From: Spirochaetales bacterium
GTDB lineage: Bacteria; Spirochaetota; Spirochaetia; Sphaerochaetales; Sphaerochaetaceae
DNA length: 64,000 nucleotides
Direction of reading: 5' to 3'
NCBI GenBank assembly: GCA_028722305.1
Contig: JAQYHB010000039.1
Location: forward strand, 1-64,000
The notes beneath the pieces were generated by a model, which worked only from the letters and a program-made list of their open reading frames with translations, ran no database searches and was not told where the DNA came from. Shown here piece by piece: positions 35,676 to 43,685 of this stretch. Positions within the stretch are counted from its first letter, which is position 1. Each line of letters starts with the position of its first letter. The position numbers and the translations under genes were made by a program.

Positions 35676-35744
35676 TCCACAGCAACAAGGTTTGAGGCTT
35701 GTGTGCTCTTATTTTGATTGATGGAAAGGAAGGAATAAAAAAGA

Positions 35745-35772
35745 GCGTTTCACGTGAAACACAGTGAAACGC
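35745..35772 (-). terminator. parS: nfu terminator containing parS site 2
   Basis: The 16-mer CGTTTCACGTGAAACA (35746-35761) holds the perfect parS core GTTTCACGTGAAAC. On the minus strand the arms GCGTTTCAC (35764-35772) and GTGAAACGC (35745-35753) make a 9-bp stem followed by TCTTTTTTATT, a good intrinsic terminator 14 bp after the nfu stop. One DNA segment therefore serves both as a ParB site and as a terminator arm. Confidence 0.85.
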
Positions 35773-35785
35773 CCAAAGTCATGGA

Positions 35786-36010
35786 TTAGTCGACGGTGTT
35801 CTCGACAGTAATGGATGGGTCGACAACCTTTTTAAGGTATCTCTCCACACCAGACTTCAAGGTCATCTGGCTCATGGGGCAACCTGCGCATGCACCAACA
35901 AGGCGAACGTTGACCTTTGTGCCTTCCATAGAAATGAATTCGATATCTCCGCCATCGTTCTGCAAGGACGGTCTGATATTTTCAATAGCCTGTTTGACTT
36001 TGTCTTCCAT
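35786..36010 (-). CDS. NifU C-terminal-domain (Nfu) iron-sulfur carrier
   Basis: 74 residues, a stand-alone Nfu domain. It starts 'MEDKVKQAIENIRPSLQNDG', continues 'GDIEFISMEGTKVNVRLVGA', and has the Cys motif 'CAGCPMSQMTLKSGVE'. Nfu proteins carry [4Fe-4S] clusters to target enzymes. It diverges from parA with 99 bp between starts. A ribosome site (AAGGAGT) precedes the ATG. Confidence 0.9.
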   Translation of the reverse strand: MEDKVKQAIENIRPSLQNDGGDIEFISMEGTKVNVRLVGACAGCPMSQMTLKSGVERYLKKVVDPSITVENTVD

Positions 36011-36074
36011 AGGGACTCCTTGACATAAAGATACTCAACCTTCTTGCAGCGGTCAACAATTGCGGGAATACTGA

Positions 36075-36103
36075 GTGACTTTTCCATATATTTCTTTTAT
36101 ATT
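36075..36103 (+). promoter_or_regulatory. parA promoter (leaderless)
   Basis: Weak -35 GTGACT (36075-36080), 17-bp spacer, -10 TATATT (36098-36103), then 6 nt to the ATG at 36110. No Shine-Dalgarno sequence lies before the ATG. Confidence 0.5.
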
Positions 36104-36109
36104 GAAAAC

Positions 36110-36880
36110 ATGAGCGCGCAAAAAGTCATTTTCCTTAATCAGAAGGGTGGTGTAGGAAAGACAACGACAGCAGTGAACTTGGGCGCCGCGCTGGCAATCA
36201 AGGGCAGGAAAGTCCTGCTGGTTGACCTGGATGCCCAGGGCAACCTCACGAGTTCTGTCTCCGTGGATCCACGTTTGCCAGGAACGTATGAAATCCTGGT
36301 TGGAGATGCTCAGGCTATAGACTGCTGTCAACCTACCCACATCAACAACCTATCCGCTATCGCGAGCAACATCAACATGGCTGGTTTGAATGTCGAGTTG
36401 GTTAATCAAGAGGAAAGGGAATTCTTCATGAAGAAAACCTTTGCTTCCGTTGAAGAAGCATTTGACTATATCTTTGTTGATTGTCCTCCTTCCCTTGGGC
36501 TTGTGACTGTCAACGCGATGGTATGGGCTGATTACGTAATCATCCCTATGCAGTGCGAATACTTTGCCATGGAAGGCTTGAATCTGCTAATGCGGACGAT
36601 TTCCAACATGAAGAAATCCCTTAATCCAAATCTCAAGATTTTGGGCATCGTGTTTACCATGTACAATAAGCGTCAAAAGCTCGCGAATGACGTAGTGGAG
36701 GATGTGACCTCGTATTTCAGGGATCTTGTCTTCAAGACAATCATCCCTAGAAACGTGCGTCTGTCGGAGGCCCCATCGCATGGGCTTCCTATCTTTGCGT
36801 ACGATATCAGCAGCAAAGGCGCTAAAGCATACGCGAACCTTGGAGAGGAGGTGATGAACCGTGTCGCTCAAGCAGATTAA
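36110..36880 (+). CDS. parA: Chromosome-partitioning ATPase ParA/Soj
   Basis: 256 residues. It begins 'MSAQKVIFLNQKGGVGKTTT', the deviant Walker A of ParA proteins. Walker B is 'YIFVDCPPSLGLVTVNAM'. Other conserved stretches are 'QCEYFAMEGLNLLMRTI' and 'IIPRNVRLSEAPSHGLPIFA'. The start at 36110 is fixed by the short distance to Walker A. It moves ParB-parS complexes for origin segregation. parB overlaps its end by 20 bp. Confidence 0.96.
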   Translation: MSAQKVIFLNQKGGVGKTTTAVNLGAALAIKGRKVLLVDLDAQGNLTSSVSVDPRLPGTYEILVGDAQAIDCCQPTHINNLSAIASNINMAGLNVELVNQEEREFFMKKTFASVEEAFDYIFVDCPPSLGLVTVNAMVWADYVIIPMQCEYFAMEGLNLLMRTISNMKKSLNPNLKILGIVFTMYNKRQKLANDVVEDVTSYFRDLVFKTIIPRNVRLSEAPSHGLPIFAYDISSKGAKAYANLGEEVMNRVAQAD

Positions 36881-37805
36881 TGGACGCAAGCATGGGCTTG
36901 GAAAAGGTATCGAGAGCTTATTGGATGATTATGCCGTTGACTCGAAGTTGTTGGGGTTTTCCGACGTTGTGAAGCAACCGGATTCCCAGCAAGAGCAAAG
37001 GGTGGTGGAGATTCCTGTCTCTCAAATCGTTCCCAACCCAAACCAGCCCCGTAAGACCTTCGATCAGACGGCGCTTGATGAACTTGCCGAATCGGTGAAA
37101 AACCAGGGAGTTCTCCAGCCAATCCTCGTTCAGAAGATTTCGGATAATACGTATTCGATTATCGCTGGTGAACGTCGCTATCGCGCAGCGAAACAGGCCG
37201 GATTGGAAAAGGTGCCAGCGCTGATCAGACAGTTTACTGATTCACAACGCTTGGAAGTAGCTTTGATTGAGAACATCCAGCGCGAAAACCTAAACGCCAT
37301 TGAAGAGGCTAAAGCCTATGCCTACCTTATCGACGAATCTGGCATGACCCAGGATGAGCTCGCGAAAAAAGTAGGGAAAAATCGCTCGACGGTTGCCAAC
37401 AGCCTTCGTCTTCTCGCTCTTTCTCCGGAGATGCAGGCGGACTTGCTCGCGGGAAAAATCAATGCTGGTCAAGCGAGGGCACTCCTTTCCGTTGTCAACC
37501 CTGCCGATCGGCTGAAGTTGTACGAGCATTTGAAAGAAAAAGAACTCTCTGTTCGCGCGACAGAGCGGCTTGCTTCTGCCTACAATGAAGGAAAGAGGGT
37601 CGCTTTCCAGAAAAAGAAACGGAAGGTGAAGGATCTTGAGGATTCTCCGGAAGTGACTGTCGTCAAGGAGAAGCTGTTTCAGGCGCTTGGAAAACCTGTT
37701 GAGATCAAAGGGACTATTGATTCCGGTAAACTGGTCATTCCTTATGACTCTGCCGATGAATTGGATCAAATCTGCGACTTGCTCGCACATGAAGAAGAGG
37801 AATAA
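36861..37805 (+). CDS. parB: Chromosome-partitioning protein ParB/Spo0J
   Basis: 314 residues with a GTG start (GGAGGTGATG 6-14 nt upstream). The N-terminal CTPase fold has '[15 protein letters not shown]' and the '[13 protein letters not shown]' box. The central HTH domain has '[20 protein letters not shown]' and '[20 protein letters not shown]'. The C-terminal dimerisation domain follows a lysine-rich linker. Three sites matching its known target lie within 1.6 kb. It is translated in overlap with parA. Confidence 0.96.
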   Translation: MSLKQINGRKHGLGKGIESLLDDYAVDSKLLGFSDVVKQPDSQQEQRVVEIPVSQIVPNPNQPRKTFDQTALDELAESVKNQGVLQPILVQKISDNTYSIIAGERRYRAAKQAGLEKVPALIRQFTDSQRLEVALIENIQRENLNAIEEAKAYAYLIDESGMTQDELAKKVGKNRSTVANSLRLLALSPEMQADLLAGKINAGQARALLSVVNPADRLKLYEHLKEKELSVRATERLASAYNEGKRVAFQKKKRKVKDLEDSPEVTVVKEKLFQALGKPVEIKGTIDSGKLVIPYDSADELDQICDLLAHEEEE

Positions 37806-37807
37806 CT

Positions 37808-38758
37808 ATGGACGTGAACAAACTGAGTGACGGTCTCTATGCCGTCCTGCATACCGAGAAGGGGGATATCCTCCTTTCTCTTGCATATAAAAAGGTGCCG
37901 CTTACCGTTGCCAACTTTGTTGGCCTTGCTGAAGGGGCTCTCAACCTGCAGAAACCGGGGACACCGTTCTATGATGGCCTTGTGTTCCATCGAGTGGTGC
38001 CTAATTTCATGATTCAGGGAGGTGATCCAAAGGGCAACGGCACCGGTGGACCGGGATATATGTTCCCTGATGAATTTGATGAGAGTCTCCGTTTTGATGG
38101 TCCTGGAGTTCTTGCTATGGCGAACGCCGGTCCGAAAACCAATGGAAGTCAGTTCTTCATTACCCATGTCCAGACTCCGTGGCTCAACGACCATCACTCC
38201 ATCTTCGGCCGCGTGGTCGAGGGACAGGATGTGGTGGATGCGGTACAGCAGGGCGACCATATCACCAAACTGGAGATTGTCCGCGTCGGAGACGAGGCCA
38301 AACAGTTTACTGTTTCACGTGAAACATTCGCCGAACTGTTGAACGCGGCGATTCGGAAAGAAACCGAAAAGGAAGCTGAGGCGAAGAAAGCGTTGGACAA
38401 TGAAATCCGGAACCGCTATCCAAACTACAAAGAGACCAAAAGCGGCCTGAAGTATGTGGTTGTGAAAGAGGGCGATGGAAAGAAGTTTCCGAAATATGGA
38501 CAGGAAGTCACGGTGCACTATGAGGGTTTCTTGATGGATGGAACGAAGTTTGATAGTTCCATCAACCGTGGAACGCCTGCCACCTTTCGCCTTGGTGAAG
38601 TGATTGAGGGCTGGAACGAAGGATTGCAGATGATGAGCAAGGGAGCCAAGTATACCTTCATTATCCCGCCGGAACTCGGCTATGGGACCATGGGGTATCC
38701 TGGTGTCATTCCTCCAGACAGCACGCTCATCTTCAATGTTGAGCTCATTAGATTTTAA
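37808..38758 (+). CDS. Dual-family immunophilin: cyclophilin-FKBP peptidyl-prolyl isomerase
   Basis: 316 residues holding two unrelated prolyl-isomerase domains. Residues about 5-160 are a cyclophilin ('[20 protein letters not shown]', '[20 protein letters not shown]'). A charged alpha-helical linker fills about 170-205. Residues about 215-315 are an FKBP ('[20 protein letters not shown]', '[20 protein letters not shown]', '[20 protein letters not shown]'). No signal peptide is seen, so it is cytoplasmic. Dual-family immunophilins are known from a few protists and bacteria, including treponemes. The start follows parB by 2 bp. A perfect parS lies in the linker codons. Confidence 0.92.
   Translation: MDVNKLSDGLYAVLHTEKGDILLSLAYKKVPLTVANFVGLAEGALNLQKPGTPFYDGLVFHRVVPNFMIQGGDPKGNGTGGPGYMFPDEFDESLRFDGPGVLAMANAGPKTNGSQFFITHVQTPWLNDHHSIFGRVVEGQDVVDAVQQGDHITKLEIVRVGDEAKQFTVSRETFAELLNAAIRKETEKEAEAKKALDNEIRNRYPNYKETKSGLKYVVVKEGDGKKFPKYGQEVTVHYEGFLMDGTKFDSSINRGTPATFRLGEVIEGWNEGLQMMSKGAKYTFIIPPELGYGTMGYPGVIPPDSTLIFNVELIRF
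38311..38326. other. parS: parS site 3, inside the cyclophilin-FKBP gene
   Basis: TGTTTCACGTGAAACA, a perfect consensus parS, encodes 'VSRET' between the cyclophilin domain and the linker. It lies 2.65 kb from site 1 and 0.5 kb after parB. Confidence 0.92.
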
Positions 38759-38778
38759 CTTATCAAAATATAAGTAAT

Positions 38779-40131
38779 ATGGGTAAGGAAAGGGAGATTC
38801 AATATGTCTGCTCGCAATGCGGGCATATTGAGAAGAAATGGCTGGGAAGGTGTCCCGAGTGTGGAAGCTGGAACACCTTCGAGGAAGAGGTAATCAAGCC
38901 TCAAGCCGACACGACCAAAGTGGCTGTGATGAGCTCAGGGGTTGCCCCTGTGGCTCTTTGCGAAGTGCAGGTCGATCCCGGTTACCGTTTCTTTACCGGT
39001 ATTTCGGAACTTGACCGAGTGCTTGGCGGCGGGGTAATGAAGGGTTCGGCCACGTTGATTGGCGGCGAGCCTGGAATTGGGAAATCGACGCTGATGTTGC
39101 AGATGGCCGCGCTGTGCGGCCAGCATGCGAGCGTGCTCTATATCTCTGGAGAGGAGTCTCCCGGACAGGTGAAGCTGAGGGCGGAGCGCCTGCGCCTGGA
39201 TATGGAGCATATTTCTATCTTCTGCGATACAAGGCTGGAGGTCCTGCAGCCAATCTTGGAGAAGGCCAGGCCCCAGATTGTCATCATCGACTCCCTCCAG
39301 ACCCTGCTTTCCAGCGAGATTCCCTCTCCCGCGGGATCGGTCAACCAGATTCGCGCCTGCTCGACCGCTTTGGTCGGACTTTCCAAACAGTTGGGCATCT
39401 CCCTGTTCCTAGTCGGCCATATCACCAAGGAAGGGGTCCTGGCGGGTCCGAAGGTCATCGAGCATCTCGTGGATACCGTGCTCTCCTTCGAAGAGACAGG
39501 AAGCGGAATCCGCATGCTGAGGGCGTTGAAGAACCGGTTTGGTTCGGTGGACGAGCTTGGCATCTTCCTGATGGGGGAGCGCGGACTGGAGGCGGTTGAG
39601 GAACCATCCTCGTTCTTTATCAGCCAGCGAGCAGGCAAGGTGACCCCTCCCGGCATCGCATATACGGCAGTGACCGAAGGGAGCCGTACTTTTGTCGTGG
39701 AGATCCAGGCACTTACCGTCTCGGCGAAGAGCGGATACAGCAGGGTCTACTCCGACAGGATTGATACGGCGCGTGTCACGCGGGTCAGCGCCATCTTGGA
39801 AAAGCACGCGGGCTTGGCGCTCGGGCAGACGGATATCTACGTGAATGTTGGAGGAGGAATCAAGTTGGGTGAGGTTTCCATCGAGCTGCCTCTGGCTCTC
39901 GCGCTCTGGTCCGCCTATCGAGGCGTAAGCCTTCCTTCCAAATTGGTTTCCTTTGGAGAGCTCTCGCTTGCCGGCGAGATTCGGCCTGTAGGCTTTGCCC
40001 AAAAGCGTGTCAAAGCCGCCATTGAAATGGGTTTTGAGCAGATGCTCGTGCCGAAAGGGACAAAGTTGGGAAAGATAACCAACTGCCAGGTTGCCGCAAC
40101 CATACAAGAAGCGATTCAGGGATTGTCCTAA
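38779..40131 (+). CDS. radA: DNA repair protein RadA
   Basis: 450 residues. The N-terminal zinc finger is 'CSQCGHIEKKWLGRCPECGS'. The RecA-like ATPase has Walker A 'GGEPGIGKSTLMLQ'. The RadA-specific 'KNRFG' motif appears in 'LRALKNRFGSVDELGIF'. A C-terminal Lon-protease-like domain follows ('YVNVGGGIKLGEVSIELPLA'). It promotes branch migration in recombination. No ribosome site precedes the ATG; it starts 20 bp after the previous gene. Confidence 0.96.
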   Translation: MGKEREIQYVCSQCGHIEKKWLGRCPECGSWNTFEEEVIKPQADTTKVAVMSSGVAPVALCEVQVDPGYRFFTGISELDRVLGGGVMKGSATLIGGEPGIGKSTLMLQMAALCGQHASVLYISGEESPGQVKLRAERLRLDMEHISIFCDTRLEVLQPILEKARPQIVIIDSLQTLLSSEIPSPAGSVNQIRACSTALVGLSKQLGISLFLVGHITKEGVLAGPKVIEHLVDTVLSFEETGSGIRMLRALKNRFGSVDELGIFLMGERGLEAVEEPSSFFISQRAGKVTPPGIAYTAVTEGSRTFVVEIQALTVSAKSGYSRVYSDRIDTARVTRVSAILEKHAGLALGQTDIYVNVGGGIKLGEVSIELPLALALWSAYRGVSLPSKLVSFGELSLAGEIRPVGFAQKRVKAAIEMGFEQMLVPKGTKLGKITNCQVAATIQEAIQGLS

Positions 40132-40203
40132 CAACTGGTTTCAGTTCAAATAGATACAAAAGTTAGGAATCACAACATATTTGGAAGGACGGTTCCATAC
40201 GCC

Positions 40204-40232
40204 TTGTCCGAAACGGTAAAATGACGTAGCGT
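40204..40232 (+). promoter_or_regulatory. buk promoter (leaderless)
   Basis: -35 TTGTCC (40204-40209), 17-bp spacer, -10 TAGCGT (40227-40232), then 6 nt to the ATG at 40239. TAAAAT (40217-40222) is an alternative -10. No Shine-Dalgarno sequence is present. Confidence 0.4.
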
Positions 40233-40238
40233 GTAGCC

Positions 40239-41351
40239 ATGTCCACCTATCGAATGCTTGTCATCAACCCCGGTTCCACTTCGACCAAGATCAGTGTGTT
40301 CGATGATCGTAAGGAATGCTTCTCAACAAGCGTATTCCATGACGCGCCGCTCTTGCTCTCATTTCCCACCGTCAACGACCAGATGGAAATGCGTATGCAG
40401 GTGGTTTCCGATACGCTGGAAGCTCATGCCATTCCCATGGAGTCGATCGACATCTTTATTGGCCGTGGTGGCTGCGCCTATGCCCAAGAAGAAGGGGTCA
40501 TGCCAATCGACAAACGGCTCAGGGATGACACGGCGGCCGACGTGGGTGGTAGCGACCATCCGGCGAAGCTGGGAGTCATGATGGCATACGAACTGGGATG
40601 CAAGTACCACAAGCCGATGTACACGGTAGACCCCACCAACGTGGACGAGCTGGACGACGTGGCGCGTCTGACCGGTATCCAGGGTTTGTACCGAAGAGCG
40701 CAGACCCATGTGCTGAACCAGAAGGGCGTTGCCAGACGGTACGCGGAGAAAATCGGGCGGAGCTATGAAACCTGTAATTTCATCGTCTGCCACATCGATG
40801 GAGGGATTACCATCACCGCACACAGGCATGGGCGTATGGTGGACAGCACGGAAGGTGCGGGAGGCGATGGTCCATTCTCTCCCACTAGGCTTGGCTCCGT
40901 TCCCGTCATCGAGTTGCTTGCCTACCTCGAGCACCACTCGCTGGACGAAATGAGAGCCATGTGTTCACGCTCCGGCGGTCTGGTCAGCTATTTCGGTACC
41001 TCCAATGCGGACACGGTCCACAAGATGGTGGAACAGGGAGACGCGAAAGCGACGATGGTGTGGTCTGCCATGACCTACCAGGTTTGCAAGTCAATCGGCG
41101 CCATGGCCGCGGTTCTGTCAGGCAAAGTGGATGCGATCATCCTGACCGGAGGGCTGGTCCGTTTTCCCGATATCGTCTCGAACACCAAGGAAAGGTGCGG
41201 GTGGATCGCTCCCGTCGTGAGCTTTCCGGGCGAGGTCGAGCAGCAGGCTATGGCCTATGCCGTGCTCGACGTACTCACCGGTACACGTGAGGCACATCCT
41301 TACACGGGGAAGCCGGTTTTCCAAGGGTTTGATTGGGACAGACCGAACTGA
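40239..41351 (+). CDS. buk: Butyrate kinase family enzyme
   Basis: 370 residues, the ASKHA acetate/butyrate kinase fold. N-terminal 'LVINPGSTSTKISVFDD' is the phosphate-binding loop, and 'ICHIDGG'-like 'VCHIDGGITITAHRHGRMVD', 'GDGPFSPTRLGSVP' and 'DAIILTGGLVRFPDIVS' follow. The enzyme makes butyrate and ATP from butyryl phosphate, or acts on branched acyl phosphates. The phosphotransbutyrylase gene usually beside it is not in this window. The start fits the family's N-terminus. Confidence 0.93.
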   Translation: MSTYRMLVINPGSTSTKISVFDDRKECFSTSVFHDAPLLLSFPTVNDQMEMRMQVVSDTLEAHAIPMESIDIFIGRGGCAYAQEEGVMPIDKRLRDDTAADVGGSDHPAKLGVMMAYELGCKYHKPMYTVDPTNVDELDDVARLTGIQGLYRRAQTHVLNQKGVARRYAEKIGRSYETCNFIVCHIDGGITITAHRHGRMVDSTEGAGGDGPFSPTRLGSVPVIELLAYLEHHSLDEMRAMCSRSGGLVSYFGTSNADTVHKMVEQGDAKATMVWSAMTYQVCKSIGAMAAVLSGKVDAIILTGGLVRFPDIVSNTKERCGWIAPVVSFPGEVEQQAMAYAVLDVLTGTREAHPYTGKPVFQGFDWDRPN

Positions 41352-41353
41352 GT

Positions 41354-42547
41354 TCAGCCAAGCAACTTGAGCAGGACAGGAAAGGCGATGATGGTGCCGA
41401 TCGAGCTTCCGACCGAACAGGTCAGGAAGACGAGCAGGGCGTGCAGGATCCGGTTCTTGTACCAGGCGGAGACATGGGTGGCGTCCTCGGCCAAGTCCTC
41501 GAAGTCGCGCACCTTCGGTTTGCGGAGTGTCGCCTCGACTAGGCCGCTTACGATACCGACGCCGATGGTGGGGTTCAGGCTGGTGAAGGGGCTGGCCAAG
41601 GCGCTGATGGCGATGTTCAGCGGGTGGGCGAGACCGACAACACCGCCAATAGCGGTGAAGATTGCGTTGACCGTGATCCAGTAGCCGAACATCTTCGCTC
41701 CCTGTTGCCAGCCGGCGTGGGCGAAGCCCCAGGCTATGATGGCGATGATTGCGGCTGGAATCAGGAAGCCGACCACTTTGCTTGCCTTCGATGCCGGAGG
41801 CACCTCGCTGATGCGCTTCAGGTCTGCAGTCGGGAGGCCCTTCTCATAGACAAGGAACTGTTTGACGATGCCATTCTGATGACCGGCACCGATGATGGCG
41901 ACGATGTTGTTGCCGGGGGCGTTCCAGATGCTGGTCGCCAGATACTGGTCACGTTCGTCGATGAGCACCTGCTTGACGGTCGGCAGTTCCTTCGCGAGAT
42001 CGTTCAGCATGGACTGCATGGTGGCGTTGTTCTTCAGCTGTTCCAGCTCCTCGGGGGTGACTTCCTCCTTGCTGAAAACTGCCTCGACCAGCTCTCCGAG
42101 CAACTTCATCTTGTTCCAGAAAGAGGACTTTCTCCATGCACGTTTCAAAGTGATCTGGATTTCCCTGTCACAAAGGGAGAAAGGAATATGCTTTTCCTCG
42201 GCGATACGGCCGGCGGAGATGATTTCTTCACCGGGCGCGGAACCGGTCTGGTCGCCCATACGTTTCTGATAGCCGGCGAGGGCCATGTTGGCGATCATGA
42301 GGAAGGCCTTGTTGTTCTTGAAGACTTTGCGGATATCCTGGTTCTCCCAGTCCTGGGCTTGGGTCTTGCTTTGCCATCTTCCAGGATCAAGCTCGAGGCA
42401 GATGTGATCCGGCTTGACCTCGTCGATGACACTCTTGACCTCGTCGACGCTCTTTTGGGAGACATGTGCCGTTCCGACCAGGGTGATTGTCTTTCCATTC
42501 TTGAAGACCAGTTGTTTTGTATGTTCGCCGAGCTTGTGTGAAATCAT
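41354..42547 (-). CDS. TraB/PrgY-family membrane protein
   Basis: 397 residues. The N-terminal TraB domain shows 'ITLVGTAHVSQKSVDEVKSV', 'PDHICLELDPGRWQ', and 'GNNIVAIIGAGHQNGI', with His and Glu residues thought to bind metal. The C-terminal third has about four membrane helices ('VVGFLIPAAIIAIIAWGFAH', 'GGVVGLAHPLNIAISALASP'). PrgY of Enterococcus degrades a pheromone; here the role is unknown. It converges on buk with a 2-bp gap. A possible promoter TTGCCC-N18-TATCAT ends 10 nt before the start, with no ribosome site. Confidence 0.82.
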   Translation of the reverse strand: MISHKLGEHTKQLVFKNGKTITLVGTAHVSQKSVDEVKSVIDEVKPDHICLELDPGRWQSKTQAQDWENQDIRKVFKNNKAFLMIANMALAGYQKRMGDQTGSAPGEEIISAGRIAEEKHIPFSLCDREIQITLKRAWRKSSFWNKMKLLGELVEAVFSKEEVTPEELEQLKNNATMQSMLNDLAKELPTVKQVLIDERDQYLATSIWNAPGNNIVAIIGAGHQNGIVKQFLVYEKGLPTADLKRISEVPPASKASKVVGFLIPAAIIAIIAWGFAHAGWQQGAKMFGYWITVNAIFTAIGGVVGLAHPLNIAISALASPFTSLNPTIGVGIVSGLVEATLRKPKVRDFEDLAEDATHVSAWYKNRILHALLVFLTCSVGSSIGTIIAFPVLLKLLG

Positions 42548-42569
42548 GGTGAGGTCAATGATACTCCCA

Positions 42570-42995
42570 TCATCCCTCGCAGGGCAACCAAAGAAGCTGT
42601 ACGACAATCTCCAGCGCGTTTTCCTTGATGACCCGGATATACAACGGTCCACCGCTTCGCTCCGCCACGTAGGGATTCAGTTCCCTTCTGATTTCGTTTT
42701 GGTCGGGAAGGTATTCCAGTTGCTCGAAGCGCCAGCGTCCCGGCTCGATGGCGAAGTCGTGGGGTTTCCGCTTGTCGGCGATTCCTTCTTCAATCCGGTT
42801 CTTGTCCTCTTCGTTCGGCGCGTCAGCCCATCCGTACCTGGCGACCGACAAATCCGGACGCGTCTCGAGGCAGAGCTCGCACCCTGTCTCCATCGTGTCC
42901 GCCTTCTCCAAGGTGGATTGCCAGCAGGCCTCCAGGCTGTCGCTTGGAAGGGGTAGCTGTTTGTATGGAATTTGTTGGAACAAATGGAGTATCAT
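42570..42995 (-). CDS. Hypothetical protein, about 141 aa
   Basis: Only the last 141 codons of a longer open frame look like a real protein. They start 'MILHLFQQIPYKQLPLPSDS' and run through 'RPDLSVARYGWADAPNEEDK' to 'PLYIRVIKENALEIVVQLLW', ending 'LPCEG'. Composition is protein-like and the region has no other gene. The rest of the open frame is the antisense of the metallopeptidase gene. It ends 22 bp before the TraB-family gene and diverges from the metallopeptidase. The start is uncertain; no clear ribosome site. No domain recognised. Confidence 0.6.
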   Translation of the reverse strand: MILHLFQQIPYKQLPLPSDSLEACWQSTLEKADTMETGCELCLETRPDLSVARYGWADAPNEEDKNRIEEGIADKRKPHDFAIEPGRWRFEQLEYLPDQNEIRRELNPYVAERSGGPLYIRVIKENALEIVVQLLWLPCEG

Positions 42996-43007
42996 GCCCA
43001 AAAGATA

Positions 43008-43685
43008 ATGAAAACAACCGGCAAAGTACAGCAATACGACTACACGCTTATCTATCGTCGTGGAGCCCGCAGGATCGTGCTCCGCTACGATGTACACGGA
43101 GCCCTGCACGCCAGCGCTCCCTACTATACCCCGAAGCATGAGGTGGAGAGGTTCATCCTCCTGTCGATTCCAAAGCTTGAGAAGATGCGGAAACCTGAAG
43201 CGAGCTGGCAACCCGGCATGGAACTCACCCTTTCTGGCGAACGTATCACGCTGGCTTTTGACGAACATGCGGGAAAGCCTTGCTTGCGTGAAGGAAAACT
43301 CTTCGTGATGCCAGGTTCCCGGGAAGAGGTGTCCGGACGGGTCAAACGCTATTACCACGATGCCACCAAGAAACGGGTCGTCCCGCTTGTCGACAGGTGG
43401 TGCCGGAAACTGGGACTGACCATCGGGCGGATTTCCATCCGGGACAGCCATCGGGTCTGGGCGAGTTGCTCGCGGAAGGGCAATCTCAATTTCTCCCTGC
43501 GTTGCGCCGGCTTGGGGGACGAGGACCTCTCCTATCTGGTCCTGCACGAGCTGGACCATCGGGTCAACTTCAATCATGGTCCCCTGTTTCACGCCTTTCT
43601 GGACCTGCACATGCCTGACTGGCGTCTGCGGGAAAGGCACCTGTCGGCCATGCAGCCTAGGTGCGACGTGTTTGGAGGAAGATGA
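43008..43685 (+). CDS. YgjP-like M48-related metallopeptidase
   Basis: 225 residues from the ATG at 43008; an ATG at 42984 is also possible. The DUF45/YgjP domain shows 'VSGRVKRYYHDATKKRVVPL', 'ISIRDSHRVWASCSRKGNLN', and the zinc motif 'LVLHELDHRVNFNHGPLFHA'. HELDH carries the two zinc His and the catalytic Glu, and the downstream His is a likely third ligand. The family is widespread and poorly characterised. It overlaps the next gene start by 4 bp. Confidence 0.82.
   Translation: MKTTGKVQQYDYTLIYRRGARRIVLRYDVHGALHASAPYYTPKHEVERFILLSIPKLEKMRKPEASWQPGMELTLSGERITLAFDEHAGKPCLREGKLFVMPGSREEVSGRVKRYYHDATKKRVVPLVDRWCRKLGLTIGRISIRDSHRVWASCSRKGNLNFSLRCAGLGDEDLSYLVLHELDHRVNFNHGPLFHAFLDLHMPDWRLRERHLSAMQPRCDVFGGR

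Larger units (their letters stand above)
34947..35744. other. AT-rich intergenic region with parS and an inverted repeat
   Basis: About 800 bp without a supported gene on either strand. Short ORFs here lack ribosome sites and protein-like composition. The region contains a 12-bp perfect inverted repeat (35560-35603) and one parS site (35660-35675). Its AT content is well above that of the flanking genes. Confidence 0.6.

Noticed and set aside
35410-35688. Minus-strand 92-codon ORF over parS site 1
   Set aside because: No ribosome site, unusual Cys/Ser-rich composition, and it runs through parS and the inverted repeat.
34947-35744. tRNA, 6S, SRP or other structured RNA gene between gyrA and nfu
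   Set aside because: No cloverleaf, no SRP tetraloop signature and no tmRNA/RNase P consensus were found.
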